Shown here one piece after another: positions 7,149-14,909 of a stretch of DNA of 17,903 bases (its first letter is position 1; every line of letters begins with the position of its first letter). Below the pieces are notes generated by a model. The model worked only from the letters and a program-made list of their open reading frames with translations, searched no databases and had not been told where the DNA came from. Where the stretch lies: NCBI GenBank assembly GCA_020027635.1, contig JAHKKL010000005.1:1-17903 (forward strand), read 5' to 3'. A program made the translations under genes and the position numbers. The DNA is from Gammaproteobacteria bacterium (lineage in GTDB: Bacteria > Pseudomonadota > Gammaproteobacteria > UBA9214).

Positions 7149-7245
7149 AGGCTGCGTGCTATGGCCGCCGGAGTTACCCCCGCTGCGATGGCCGCCGGAA
7201 TGGCGCCATCGACGTGCCCGGTTCGCAGCGTGGTGTATACAGGGC

Positions 7246-8406
7246 ATGCATGACTTGCCCGCACCTTCCGCGCAAGCGCTGGCCCACAGCGAACGACTCG
7301 CCGACCTGATTCGCCGGGAGATCCGGGCCGGCGGGGGCGCCTTGCCGTTTTCACGCTACATGGAGCTGTGCCTCTACAGCCCCGGACTCGGCTATTACAG
7401 CGCCGGTTCGCAGAAATTCGGTGCCGCGGGGGATTTCGTCACGGCACCCGAGATCTCGACCCTGTTCGGCCGCTGCCTGGCGCGGACCTGCAGCGGTGTC
7501 CTGGCCGAACTGGGGCGTGGGGACATCCTGGAGTTTGGCGCCGGCACCGGCACGCTGGCCGCGACGCTACTGGCGGAACTGGAAGGGCTCGGCCGGTTGC
7601 CTGAACAGTATCTCATCCTCGAGCGCAGCGGCGAATTGCGTAACCGGCAGCGGGAAACCCTGCGCCGGATGGCGCCGCGGCTGTTCGAGCGCATCGCCTG
7701 GCTCGATGGGCTGCCCGAGGGCGGTTTTCGCGGCGTGCTGCTGGCGAATGAGGTGCTGGATGCCATGCCGGTGGAACGCTTCCGCTGGAACGACGGCGGC
7801 ATCGAACGGTTTCATGTGGAATGCCAGGGCGATGCCTTTGGCTGGTGCGTACGGGAGGCGCATGACGCTGATCTGGTCGCGGCGATACGCCGGCTGGAGA
7901 ATGACCCCGGACTGCTTCCGGGTTACGTCTCCGAGATCAACCTGCTGCTCTCGCCCTGGCTGCAGGGAATCGCCGGGGTGCTGGAGCGGGGCCTGCTTTT
8001 GCTGGTTGATTATGGTTATCCGCGCCGCGAGTACTATCACCCCCAGCGTCGGGGGGGAACACTGATGTGCCACTACCGGCATCGCGCACATGAGAACCCG
8101 TTTCTATGGCCGGGGCTGCAGGACATCACGGCGCATGTGGATTTCACCGCGGTCGCCGCGGCGGCGGAGCTGGACGTGCTCGGCTACACCAACCAGGCCT
8201 ATTTCCTGCTGGACTGCGGGCTGGACGGCCTGTTGCAGGCGGCGGGACCGACCGATTCGGTCAGTTATCTGCGGCAGGCACAGGAAGCCAAGAGCCTGAT
8301 ACTGCCGGGCGAAATGGGGGAACGCTTCAAGTGCATCGGACTGGGGCGCGGCCTCGAGGATCCCGTGCCCGGTTTCCGCGGTCACGACTTCCGTTACCGG
8401 CTGTGA
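7246..8406 (+). CDS. SAM-dependent methyltransferase, MidA/NDUFAF7 family
   Basis: Class I methyltransferase of the family (COG1565, formerly DUF185) that includes mitochondrial NDUFAF7/MidA, which dimethylates an arginine of a complex I subunit; bacterial substrates are not established. With the ATG at 7246 the protein has 386 residues. It shows the family segments PFSRYMELCLYSPGLGYY and GDFVTAPEISTLFGRCLA, the SAM-binding loop LEFGAGTGTLA (near residues 95-105), NEVLDAMPVERF, LVDYGYPRREYYHP and GTLMCHYRHRAHENPF. An in-frame ATG at 7156 would add 30 Pro/Arg-rich residues unlike the family, so the later start is preferred. It lies downstream of folB-folK in the same direction and may be co-transcribed. 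A link to respiratory complex I is inference from the eukaryotic homologue. Confidence 0.9.
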   Translation: MHDLPAPSAQALAHSERLADLIRREIRAGGGALPFSRYMELCLYSPGLGYYSAGSQKFGAAGDFVTAPEISTLFGRCLARTCSGVLAELGRGDILEFGAGTGTLAATLLAELEGLGRLPEQYLILERSGELRNRQRETLRRMAPRLFERIAWLDGLPEGGFRGVLLANEVLDAMPVERFRWNDGGIERFHVECQGDAFGWCVREAHDADLVAAIRRLENDPGLLPGYVSEINLLLSPWLQGIAGVLERGLLLLVDYGYPRREYYHPQRRGGTLMCHYRHRAHENPFLWPGLQDITAHVDFTAVAAAAELDVLGYTNQAYFLLDCGLDGLLQAAGPTDSVSYLRQAQEAKSLILPGEMGERFKCIGLGRGLEDPVPGFRGHDFRYRL

Positions 8407-8594
8407 CGGGCTGGACAGGGCCCCGCCGGGTTTGTAGTCCGGTCCACACGCCGCGCTGGATTATTGCCGAATTCGCCACGAGCCTGGAGCCGGAGGGGAG
8501 TGCACGTGGCTGGATACTTCCCGGTGGTAAGTATTGTAGGATGTGCAACCCGGCATAACGGACCTTTCAACCACCATCTGCTTGCTTCGACCTC

Positions 8595-9395
8595 ATGGAT
8601 TACACCCACGCCATCACGCTGGCCCTGTTACAGGGTCTTACTGAATTCCTGCCGATTTCCAGTTCGGCGCATCTCATCCTCCTGCCGACCCTGTTCGGGT
8701 GGGTGTACCAGGGGCTCGCCTTCGATGTGGCCTTGCATGTCGGCACCCTGGTGGCGGTCGTAGCCTATTTTCGCCACGAAGTGCTCGCTATGCTGGCGGC
8801 CTGGTTGCGGTCAATCACCCGGCGGCAGGTCGACGACGGTGAAGCGAAGCTCGCCTGGCTGATCCTGCTGGGGACGCTGCCGGCCTCCCTGGCGGGTCTC
8901 GTGTGGTACGACGCGATCGAGACCTGGCTGCGCTCCCCGCTGATCATTGCCGTCACCACCATCGTATTCGGCCTGCTGCTCGGCTGGGCGGACCGTTACT
9001 GCCAGCACCGGCGCGATGAATATAGCGTAGGCATCAGGGATGCCCTGATTCTCGGTACGGTCCAGGCGCTGTCGCTGATTCCGGGAATCTCGCGCTCGGG
9101 GATCACCATGACGATGGGTCTGGCGCTGGGACTGACGCGCTCCGGCGCCGCACGGTTTTCCTTCCTGATGTCGATCCCGGTCATTACCCTGGCGGGCAGC
9201 TATGAAGGCCTCAAGCTGTTTGAAGAGACCGCGCCAGTCGACTGGAACGTGCTATTGCTGGGAACCGCCGTCGCCGCCATCAGCGCCTTTCTGTGCATTC
9301 ATTTCTTTCTGCGCCTGATCGAGCGCGTGGGCATGCTGCCGTTTGTGATTTACCGGCTGGTGATGGGAAGCGTTTTGCTATGGCTGTTTGCCTGA
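8595..9395 (+). CDS. uppP: Undecaprenyl-diphosphatase UppP (BacA)
   Basis: Polytopic inner-membrane phosphatase that recycles undecaprenyl pyrophosphate to the C55-P carrier used for peptidoglycan and surface polysaccharides; overproduction of the family gives bacitracin resistance. 266 residues, with the two signature motifs QGLTEFLPISSSAHL (residues 13-27, including catalytic Glu17) and PGISRSG (163-169, including the conserved Arg167), embedded in strongly hydrophobic helices. E. coli UppP has 273 residues. The ATG at 8595 gives the usual MDYTHAITLALLQGL start; no clear Shine-Dalgarno. A 188-base gap separates it from the methyltransferase; I see no convincing terminator or promoter there, only a 6-bp inverted repeat at 8514-8534. 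It converges with ppdK. Confidence 0.95.
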   Translation: MDYTHAITLALLQGLTEFLPISSSAHLILLPTLFGWVYQGLAFDVALHVGTLVAVVAYFRHEVLAMLAAWLRSITRRQVDDGEAKLAWLILLGTLPASLAGLVWYDAIETWLRSPLIIAVTTIVFGLLLGWADRYCQHRRDEYSVGIRDALILGTVQALSLIPGISRSGITMTMGLALGLTRSGAARFSFLMSIPVITLAGSYEGLKLFEETAPVDWNVLLLGTAVAAISAFLCIHFFLRLIERVGMLPFVIYRLVMGSVLLWLFA

Positions 9396-9505
9396 TCGAG
9401 CGCCGCCGGCTCCACTGATCTGTCGGACACCACAAGACCAGGCACGCCCTGTATTTGGGTCAGGCCTTATTTGCCGTGGTTGATCAATAATCATCAATGA
9501 GCAGC

Positions 9506-9590
9506 GTAGGTTGATGGGCTGAACGAAGGCGAAGCCCAACTCTGCCGAGCCTTGCCTCCTCGCCGCTGGGTTTCGCTGCGCTCAACCTAC
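9506..9590. repeat. Inverted pair of REP-like elements (GTAGGTTG type)
   Basis: Element 1 (9506-9540) starts GTAGGTTGATGGGCTGAACG and ends in AGCCCAAC, which pairs with its GTTG...GGCT arm leaving a 3-base bulge. Element 2 (9565-9590), read on the minus strand, starts GTAGGTTGAGCGCAGCGAAA and ends CCCAGC. The two face each other across 24 bases between the convergent genes uppP and ppdK. This resembles GTAGGTTGGG...CCCAAC extragenic repeats of gammaproteobacteria. Element 2 is imperfect, so the boundaries are approximate. Confidence 0.65.
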
Positions 9591-9603
9591 ACGGCTGCGC
9601 TGA

Positions 9604-9632
9604 GGGAGAGCGGCCCATCGCTGCGCTCTCCC
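9604..9632. other. Perfect 9-bp hairpin between uppP and ppdK
   Basis: GGGAGAGCG (9604-9612) pairs with CGCTCTCCC (9624-9632) around an 11-base loop. It lies 41 bases beyond the ppdK stop on the minus strand and about 210 beyond uppP. Neither strand has a T-run after it. It may serve as a 3'-end structure for ppdK or be part of the neighbouring repeat cluster. Confidence 0.45.
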
Positions 9633-9672
9633 ATCATCATACTCGCTACGATCACCTAAGGCCGACAGGCTG

Positions 9673-12474
9673 CTAGTCGGTGCGGTAGTTCTCTTCCGTC
9701 AGCGCGGCGTGGGCCGCCGCCAGTCGGGCAACCGGTACCCGCGGCGGCGAACAGGACACGTAGTTGAGGCCGATGTGGTGGCAGAAGCGGATGGAGGAGG
9801 GGTGTCCGCCCTGCTCGCCGCAGATTCCCACCTTCAGATCCGGCCGCTCCTTGCGGCCCCAGTCCACGGTGAGGCGCATCAACTGGCCGACGCCGTTCAC
9901 GTCCAGTACCTCGAACGGGTTGTCCTGCAGGATGCCGGTCTCGTTGTAGAAGGGCAGGAACTTGTTTTCGGCGTCTTCCCGCGAGAAGGAGAAACTGGCC
10001 TGGGTGAGATCATTGGTGCCGAACGAGAAGAATTCCGCGACATCCGCCAGTTGCCTGGCGCGCATGCAGGCCCGGACGACTTCGATCATGGTGCCGAACT
10101 TGAAATGCACGGGCGTCCCGTACTCGGTCTCCACCTCCCGTTTGACCTTGTCGACGATTAGCTTGACGCGCTTCAATTCTTCCGAGGTGCACACCTGAGG
10201 CACCATGATTTCGGCGTCGACGACGATGCCGTCCTTGGTGCACTCGGCCACCGCCTCGAGCACGGCGCGGATCTGCATGGCGTAGATTTCCGGGTAGGTC
10301 AGGCCAAGGCGCACGCCGCGGTGGCCGAGCATGGGATTGATTTCGAACAGCTCCCGTACCTTGTTGAGCATCAGCTGCTTCTTGGCGATGGCCGCGTTCA
10401 CCAGTTCGGTCCCGCCTTCGCCAAAGGGTAGCGGCATGGGGGGTGTGCCCCGGGTCTGGGTGTGCATCAGGCGCATCGCGCCGACCAGGTCGGTAACGCC
10501 TTCCACGGTTTTGCGCAGCTGCTGCAGGTGATCGAGTTCCTGCTCCAGCTGTTTTTCACTGGGAAGAAATTCGTGGATCGGCGGGTCGAGCAGGCGGATG
10601 GTAACCGGGCGTGGCGCCATGACCTTGAGCAATTCCTTGAAATCACCGCGCTGGATGGGCAGCAGCCGGTCGAGCGCAGCCTGCCGCTCCTCCGTGGTGT
10701 TCGCCAGAATCATATCGACCACGATCGGCAGGCGGTCGGAGGCGTTGAACATGCGCTCGGTGCGGCACAGGCCGATGCCCATGGCGCCGTAGTCGCGCGC
10801 CTGATCGGCCGCGACGGCGGTATCGGCATTGGTCATCACCTTGAGACGGGCCACCGAGTCGGCCCATCCCAGCAGGGCGCGCAGCTCGCGGGAAAACTCG
10901 GGCGCGACCGTGGGGATTTCCCCCAGGTAGACATTCCCGGTGCCGCCGTCGATGGTGATGATGTCCCCCTCGTGCAGCACCTTCTCGCCGAACTGCGCCT
11001 GGCGGTTGCGCACATCCACCTTGATGCCCTCGGCGCCCGCGACGCAGGGCTTGCCCATGCCGCGCGCCACGACGGCCGCATGCGAGGTCTTGCCGCCGCG
11101 GCTGGTCAGGATGCCCTGCGCGGCGAAAAAGCCATGAATGTCCTCGGGCTTGGTTTCCTCGCGCACCAGAATGACCTTCTCACCGGAGCGGCCGAGCAGT
11201 TCCGCCCGGTCGGCATCGAACACCACGGCGCCGGAGGCGGCACCGGGCGAGGCGGACAGCCCCTGCGCCACCGCATTGACCGTGTGCTTGGGGTCAAGGC
11301 GGGGATGCAGCAGCTGCTCGAGCTCCTCCGGATCCACGCGCAGCAGGGCCTGTTCACGGTCGATCAGGCCTTCGTTGGCCATTTCCACCGAGGTGCGCAC
11401 CCGGGCGACGGCATTCATCTTGCCGTTGCGGGTCTGCAGGCAGTACAGGGTGCCGTTCTCGATGGTGTACTCATAATCCTGCACCTCCCGGTAATGGTTC
11501 TCCAGGCGGTTGCGCAGGTCGACGAGCTGGCGGTACATCTCCGGCATCTCGTACTCCATCTCCTGCACCGGCTTGGGCGTGCGGATGCCGGCCACCACGT
11601 CTTCGCCCTGGGCGTTGACCAGGTATTCGCCGTACATGACGTTCTCGCCGGTCCCCGGGTTGCGGGTGAAGCCGACGCCGGTGGCGCTGCTGCTGCCCAT
11701 GTTGCCGAACACCATGGTACAGACGTTGACGGCCGTGCCGTTGGCCATGTCCGGGGTGATGTGGAATTCGCGCCGGTAGTCGATGGCGCGCTTGCCCAGC
11801 CAGGAGTTGAACACCGCCCTGATGGCGATCTCCAGCTGTTCATAGACGTTGCTGGGGAAGGGCCGGCCGGTTTCATGGCGCACCACCTCCAGAAAGACCT
11901 CGCTGATTTCCCGGAGGTGATCGGCGGACAGACCGATGTCGGCCTTCACACCCTCGCGTTTCTTGATCTCATCGAAGGGTTTGTCGAATTTCTCGTCGGC
12001 GATGCCCAGCGCCACCTTGCCGAACAGCTGGATGAAACGGCGGTAGGCGTCGTAGCCGAAACGCTGGTTGCCCGTCTGCCGGATCAGGCCGGCCAGGGTT
12101 TCGGAATTGAGACCGAGGTTGAGGATGGTGTCCATCATGCCGGGCATGGACATCGCCGAGCCCGAGCGCACCGAAACCAGCAGCGGGTTCTTCGGGTCGC
12201 CGAAGCCCTTGCCGGTCTGCTGCTCCAGCACCCGGATCTGCTGCTGAACCTGATCGCCCAGCCCGTCCGGCGGGCTGTGGTCCGGGGAGTCAAGGTACGC
12301 CAGGCAGGCCTCGGTGCTGATGACAAAACCAGGCGGCACATTGAGGCCGATCTGGGTCATTTCACACAGGTTGGCACCTTTGCCGCCGAGCAGCTTCTTG
12401 TTGTGTCCGTCACCTTCCTGGAAGGAAAAGACATACTGCTTGAATTTGGTTTTGGCTTCCGTTTTGGCTTCCAT
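9673..12474 (-). CDS. ppdK: Pyruvate, phosphate dikinase PpdK
   Basis: Interconverts pyruvate + ATP + Pi and PEP + AMP + PPi in the cytosol, linking glycolysis and gluconeogenesis. 933 residues, slightly longer than Clostridium symbiosum PPDK (874). The order is: N-terminal ATP-grasp (GGKGANLCEM near 30-39; RSGSAMSMPGMMDTILNLG from 103), the phosphohistidine domain with GGKTSHAAVVARGMGKPCVAG-like sequence at 460-480 and catalytic His465, then a PEP/pyruvate-binding TIM barrel with FGTNDLTQ and GICGEQGG (catalytic Cys885), ending NYVSCSPPRVPVARLAAAHA. The ATG at 12474 is fixed by a good AGGAGT (12485-12490). It sits alone, convergent with uppP. I see no regulatory protein (DUF299 type) beside it. 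It separates folK from cca, which are close neighbours in Pseudomonas. Confidence 0.97.
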   Translation of the reverse strand: MEAKTEAKTKFKQYVFSFQEGDGHNKKLLGGKGANLCEMTQIGLNVPPGFVISTEACLAYLDSPDHSPPDGLGDQVQQQIRVLEQQTGKGFGDPKNPLLVSVRSGSAMSMPGMMDTILNLGLNSETLAGLIRQTGNQRFGYDAYRRFIQLFGKVALGIADEKFDKPFDEIKKREGVKADIGLSADHLREISEVFLEVVRHETGRPFPSNVYEQLEIAIRAVFNSWLGKRAIDYRREFHITPDMANGTAVNVCTMVFGNMGSSSATGVGFTRNPGTGENVMYGEYLVNAQGEDVVAGIRTPKPVQEMEYEMPEMYRQLVDLRNRLENHYREVQDYEYTIENGTLYCLQTRNGKMNAVARVRTSVEMANEGLIDREQALLRVDPEELEQLLHPRLDPKHTVNAVAQGLSASPGAASGAVVFDADRAELLGRSGEKVILVREETKPEDIHGFFAAQGILTSRGGKTSHAAVVARGMGKPCVAGAEGIKVDVRNRQAQFGEKVLHEGDIITIDGGTGNVYLGEIPTVAPEFSRELRALLGWADSVARLKVMTNADTAVAADQARDYGAMGIGLCRTERMFNASDRLPIVVDMILANTTEERQAALDRLLPIQRGDFKELLKVMAPRPVTIRLLDPPIHEFLPSEKQLEQELDHLQQLRKTVEGVTDLVGAMRLMHTQTRGTPPMPLPFGEGGTELVNAAIAKKQLMLNKVRELFEINPMLGHRGVRLGLTYPEIYAMQIRAVLEAVAECTKDGIVVDAEIMVPQVCTSEELKRVKLIVDKVKREVETEYGTPVHFKFGTMIEVVRACMRARQLADVAEFFSFGTNDLTQASFSFSREDAENKFLPFYNETGILQDNPFEVLDVNGVGQLMRLTVDWGRKERPDLKVGICGEQGGHPSSIRFCHHIGLNYVSCSPPRVPVARLAAAHAALTEENYRTD

Positions 12475-12484
12475 TTAAGGCGTA

Positions 12485-12490
12485 ACTCCT
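12485..12490 (-). promoter_or_regulatory. Strong Shine-Dalgarno of ppdK
   Basis: AGGAGT on the minus strand, 10 bases before the ATG at 12474. It is one of few clear ribosome-binding sites in the window and fixes the start of a protein whose N-terminal MEAKTEAKTKFK is otherwise low-complexity. Confidence 0.7.
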
Positions 12491-12653
12491 AATCAATGTG
12501 CTCAGATGAAATAGTCAACAAACGATCCCGGTGCGGGAGGAACGGACCGCCGGCGCCGCGAGGTTCGCCGCTCCCGGTCGCCTCCCAGGGTGATTCCCGG
12601 CGAAGCGCGCTTCTGTCCCGCGGGGATAATACCCTGAATGCCGTAATTTCGCT

Positions 12654-13862
12654 CTACCTCTCGCGTTCCGGCGCGCCGTCGGGTGCGAAGGCAGTGTAGT
12701 CTGTTATTCCCTGAATCGCCCGTATCCGCCGCTCGCGCAGCTGACGGGCGATCACCGCGCCGTCCGCTTCCGCCGCCACGAGGTCGCCGACCTCGACCGC
12801 GGCGGCGGCTTGTCGCGCGGCACGCAGCACCCCGGCGGGCGGGTAGCCGTGTGCGTCATCCGGCAGGCGGGCATCGGCCCGGCAGACCAGCAGGAAGTCC
12901 TCGAAGCGTTCGCCGCGCCGCAGGGCGTCGAGATCACTGAGCAGGTCGAGCAAGGACGCTGCCGTCAAGGTGGCGGCCGCATGGACGCGTTCGCGGTGCC
13001 GCAGGGCGAGCAGGGCCAGTTCCCGGTAGGCAGTGGGAGCGCGCAGGCGCGCGCACATCGCCGCCAGGCGCCGGGAATCGAAGGCCGCGCCCGTCCCGCG
13101 ACCGATATCGCATGCCAGGGCGGCGCAGCGGACCACCGGATCGGCGGTCAGCGCTATGGCGGTCTGCAGGGCGGAAAACGCGACGTTCTCGTGAACGTGC
13201 CGTGCGGGGGGTGTGTCCCGGTACAGCGGCTCGACTTCGGGGAACAACCTGGCCAGAGCGCCGCAACCGTAGAGCACATCGAAGAACCGCCGCGGGGTCT
13301 TTTCCCCCAGCGCCCGCGTGAATTCCGCCCAGACGCGTTCCGGGACCAGGTGGTCAACCTCGCCGCTGTCGACCATACGCCGCATCAGCGCATTGGTTTC
13401 GTGCGCGACATGAAAACCCCTGTGGGCGAAACGCGCGGCGAAGCGCGCCACCCGCAGGATCCGCACCGGATCTTCGGAGAAGGCCGGCGAAACATGGCGC
13501 AACACCCCGTTGTCGATGTCCTCCGCGCCGCCATAGGGGTCGATCAGCTCGCCCGCGGGCGTCTCCGCCATGGCGTTGATGGTCAGGTCGCGCCGCCGCA
13601 GATCCTGCTCCAGCGTGATGGTCGGATCGAAACGGGTCTCGAAGCCGGTATACCCCGGCCCGGTCTTGCGCTCGGTGCGCGCCAGCGCATATTCCTCTTT
13701 GGTGACCGGGTGCAGAAATACCGGGAAGTCACGGCCGACCGGTTTGAAACCCTGGCTGAGCAGCTCCTGCGGCGTGGCTCCGACCACCACCCAGTCGCGT
13801 TCCCCGACGGGCAGTCCCAGGCGTTTGTCCCGTACCGCCCCGCCGACGAGATAGATTTCCAT
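12654..13862 (-). CDS. cca: CCA tRNA nucleotidyltransferase with degenerate HD domain
   Basis: Adds or repairs the 3'-CCA of tRNAs without a template. 402 residues, against 412 in E. coli Cca. The nucleotidyltransferase head is well kept: YLVGGAVRD (4-12), the carboxylate motif as E21-R-D23 (E. coli has D21 and D23), GRDFPVFLHP, EEYALARTERKTG, the RRRDLTINAMA block, DPYGG, SPAFSEDPVRILRVARFAAR and PERVWAEF. The C-terminal HD phosphohydrolase domain of E. coli (HDLGKG...HHGHGPAG) is not recognisable: the site reads C251-D252-IGRG and the His/Gly-rich loop is missing. So 2',3'-cyclic phosphodiesterase and phosphatase activity are probably lost, while CCA addition remains. It is the last gene of the run slt - epimerase - cca, 35 bases after the epimerase stop. 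The Shine-Dalgarno is weak. Confidence 0.94.
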   Translation of the reverse strand: MEIYLVGGAVRDKRLGLPVGERDWVVVGATPQELLSQGFKPVGRDFPVFLHPVTKEEYALARTERKTGPGYTGFETRFDPTITLEQDLRRRDLTINAMAETPAGELIDPYGGAEDIDNGVLRHVSPAFSEDPVRILRVARFAARFAHRGFHVAHETNALMRRMVDSGEVDHLVPERVWAEFTRALGEKTPRRFFDVLYGCGALARLFPEVEPLYRDTPPARHVHENVAFSALQTAIALTADPVVRCAALACDIGRGTGAAFDSRRLAAMCARLRAPTAYRELALLALRHRERVHAAATLTAASLLDLLSDLDALRRGERFEDFLLVCRADARLPDDAHGYPPAGVLRAARQAAAAVEVGDLVAAEADGAVIARQLRERRIRAIQGITDYTAFAPDGAPERER

Positions 13863-13897
13863 CGCTCAGTGCACCGCCGTGCCGGCAGCGGCGGCGT

Positions 13898-14863
13898 TCA
13901 CTTGCGCCGCGCCATCCGGCGGAAGGCACGGAAGCGTCCGCGCAGGTTCCTGTCGGCGATATAAGTCGGTACGATGGTTTTGAGGGATGTCGGCGTGATG
14001 CCGAGCGAGGGCAGGGCATTGACCGTGCAGAGGCTGTCGTGCTGCAGTGAATGGTAATTGTCGAGGGTGAACGGTTTGCCCGGCAGCATGCCGAGGAGGC
14101 GTGCCTGCCAGCGCGACAGCGCATCGCCCAGGCCGATGACGGGTTTTTTCAGGCCGATGGCATCGCGCGTATAGACCACGAGTTCCTTCAGGGTGTAGTT
14201 GTCCGGACCGCACAGTTCCAGTCGCTGCCCGTTGGTGGCGTCATCCGCCAGCGCCTTGCAGAACGCCTCGGCGACATCCCCGACATACACCGGTGCAAAC
14301 CGGCTGCCGGGACAGGCCAGCGGGAAGAACAGCGGCGCGGCCCTCAACAGTGCCGCGAAGCGGTTGAAGAAGCTGTCACCCGGCCCGAAGATCACCGATG
14401 GCCGGAAGCTGGTTACCCGCAAGTCCCGGTTCGCCGCCGCGTGGACGCGGTCTTCACCCTCGCCTTTGGTTCTCAGGTAGCGGCTGTCCGGTTCCGCCGA
14501 ATCGGCATGCAACGCACTCATGTGCAGCAGGCGCGGAATCTCGGCCGCGGCCGCGCTATCGGCGATCAGCCCCGGCAGTTCGGCGTGGACCCGCGCGAAG
14601 CTGCCCTCTTTCGCGTTGCGCTCGTTGAGGATGCCGATCAGGTTGATGACGGCCCCGGCCACGCTGAAGTTCTGGCGCAGGTCATGGGTGTTGAACACAT
14701 CGGCCTCGATGAGCCTGATGGCCGGGTTCACCAGCAGCTCCCGGTGACGCTCGCGCCGGCGCGTGAGTATGTTCACCGTATAGCCCTGATGCGTCAGACG
14801 GTTCGCCAGGTGATAACCGACAAATCCGGTTCCCCCCAGCAGGCAGATGGTGTTGTTTTTCAT
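13898..14863 (-). CDS. NAD(P)-dependent epimerase/dehydratase, complex I NDUFA9-like (atypical SDR)
   Basis: Extended short-chain dehydrogenase-like protein of 321 residues. Its Rossmann start LLGGTGFVG has GGTGFVG at residues 10-16; then come DVFNTHDL, VINLIGIL, YLRTKGEGE (a YxxxK active-site pattern), SFRPSVIFGPGDSFFNRF and FAPVYVGDVAEAF. This pattern is that of the group related to mitochondrial complex I subunit NDUFA9. Substrate and reaction are unknown; some members seem to bind NADPH in a structural role. The start at 14863 follows an AGGA (14871-14874) seven bases upstream. In-frame starts at 14881 and 15001 exist, the latter running into slt. It sits 46 bases after slt and 35 before cca, so is probably in their operon. 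Confidence 0.88.
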   Translation of the reverse strand: MKNNTICLLGGTGFVGYHLANRLTHQGYTVNILTRRRERHRELLVNPAIRLIEADVFNTHDLRQNFSVAGAVINLIGILNERNAKEGSFARVHAELPGLIADSAAAAEIPRLLHMSALHADSAEPDSRYLRTKGEGEDRVHAAANRDLRVTSFRPSVIFGPGDSFFNRFAALLRAAPLFFPLACPGSRFAPVYVGDVAEAFCKALADDATNGQRLELCGPDNYTLKELVVYTRDAIGLKKPVIGLGDALSRWQARLLGMLPGKPFTLDNYHSLQHDSLCTVNALPSLGITPTSLKTIVPTYIADRNLRGRFRAFRRMARRK

Positions 14864-14909
14864 GTGTCGATCCTGTGGCATGCGCGCAGGGAATCCTATA
14901 ACAAAACGC

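Noticed and set aside
10462..12492. A 676-codon open frame on the plus strand
   Set aside because: It is fully antisense to ppdK, has a His/Gly/Ala-rich composition typical of a reversed GC-rich gene and matches no family I know.
12491..12535. ppdK promoter with TTGACT as -35
   Set aside because: No acceptable -10 box stands 16-18 bases downstream and it would start too close to the ribosome-binding site.
12602..12624. Palindromes GAAGCGCGCTTC and CCCGCGGG upstream of ppdK as operators
   Set aside because: Short GC palindromes are expected in such DNA and nothing ties them to a known regulator.
12810..13964. A 384-codon plus-strand open frame
   Set aside because: Antisense to cca; cca has clear family motifs and this frame has none.
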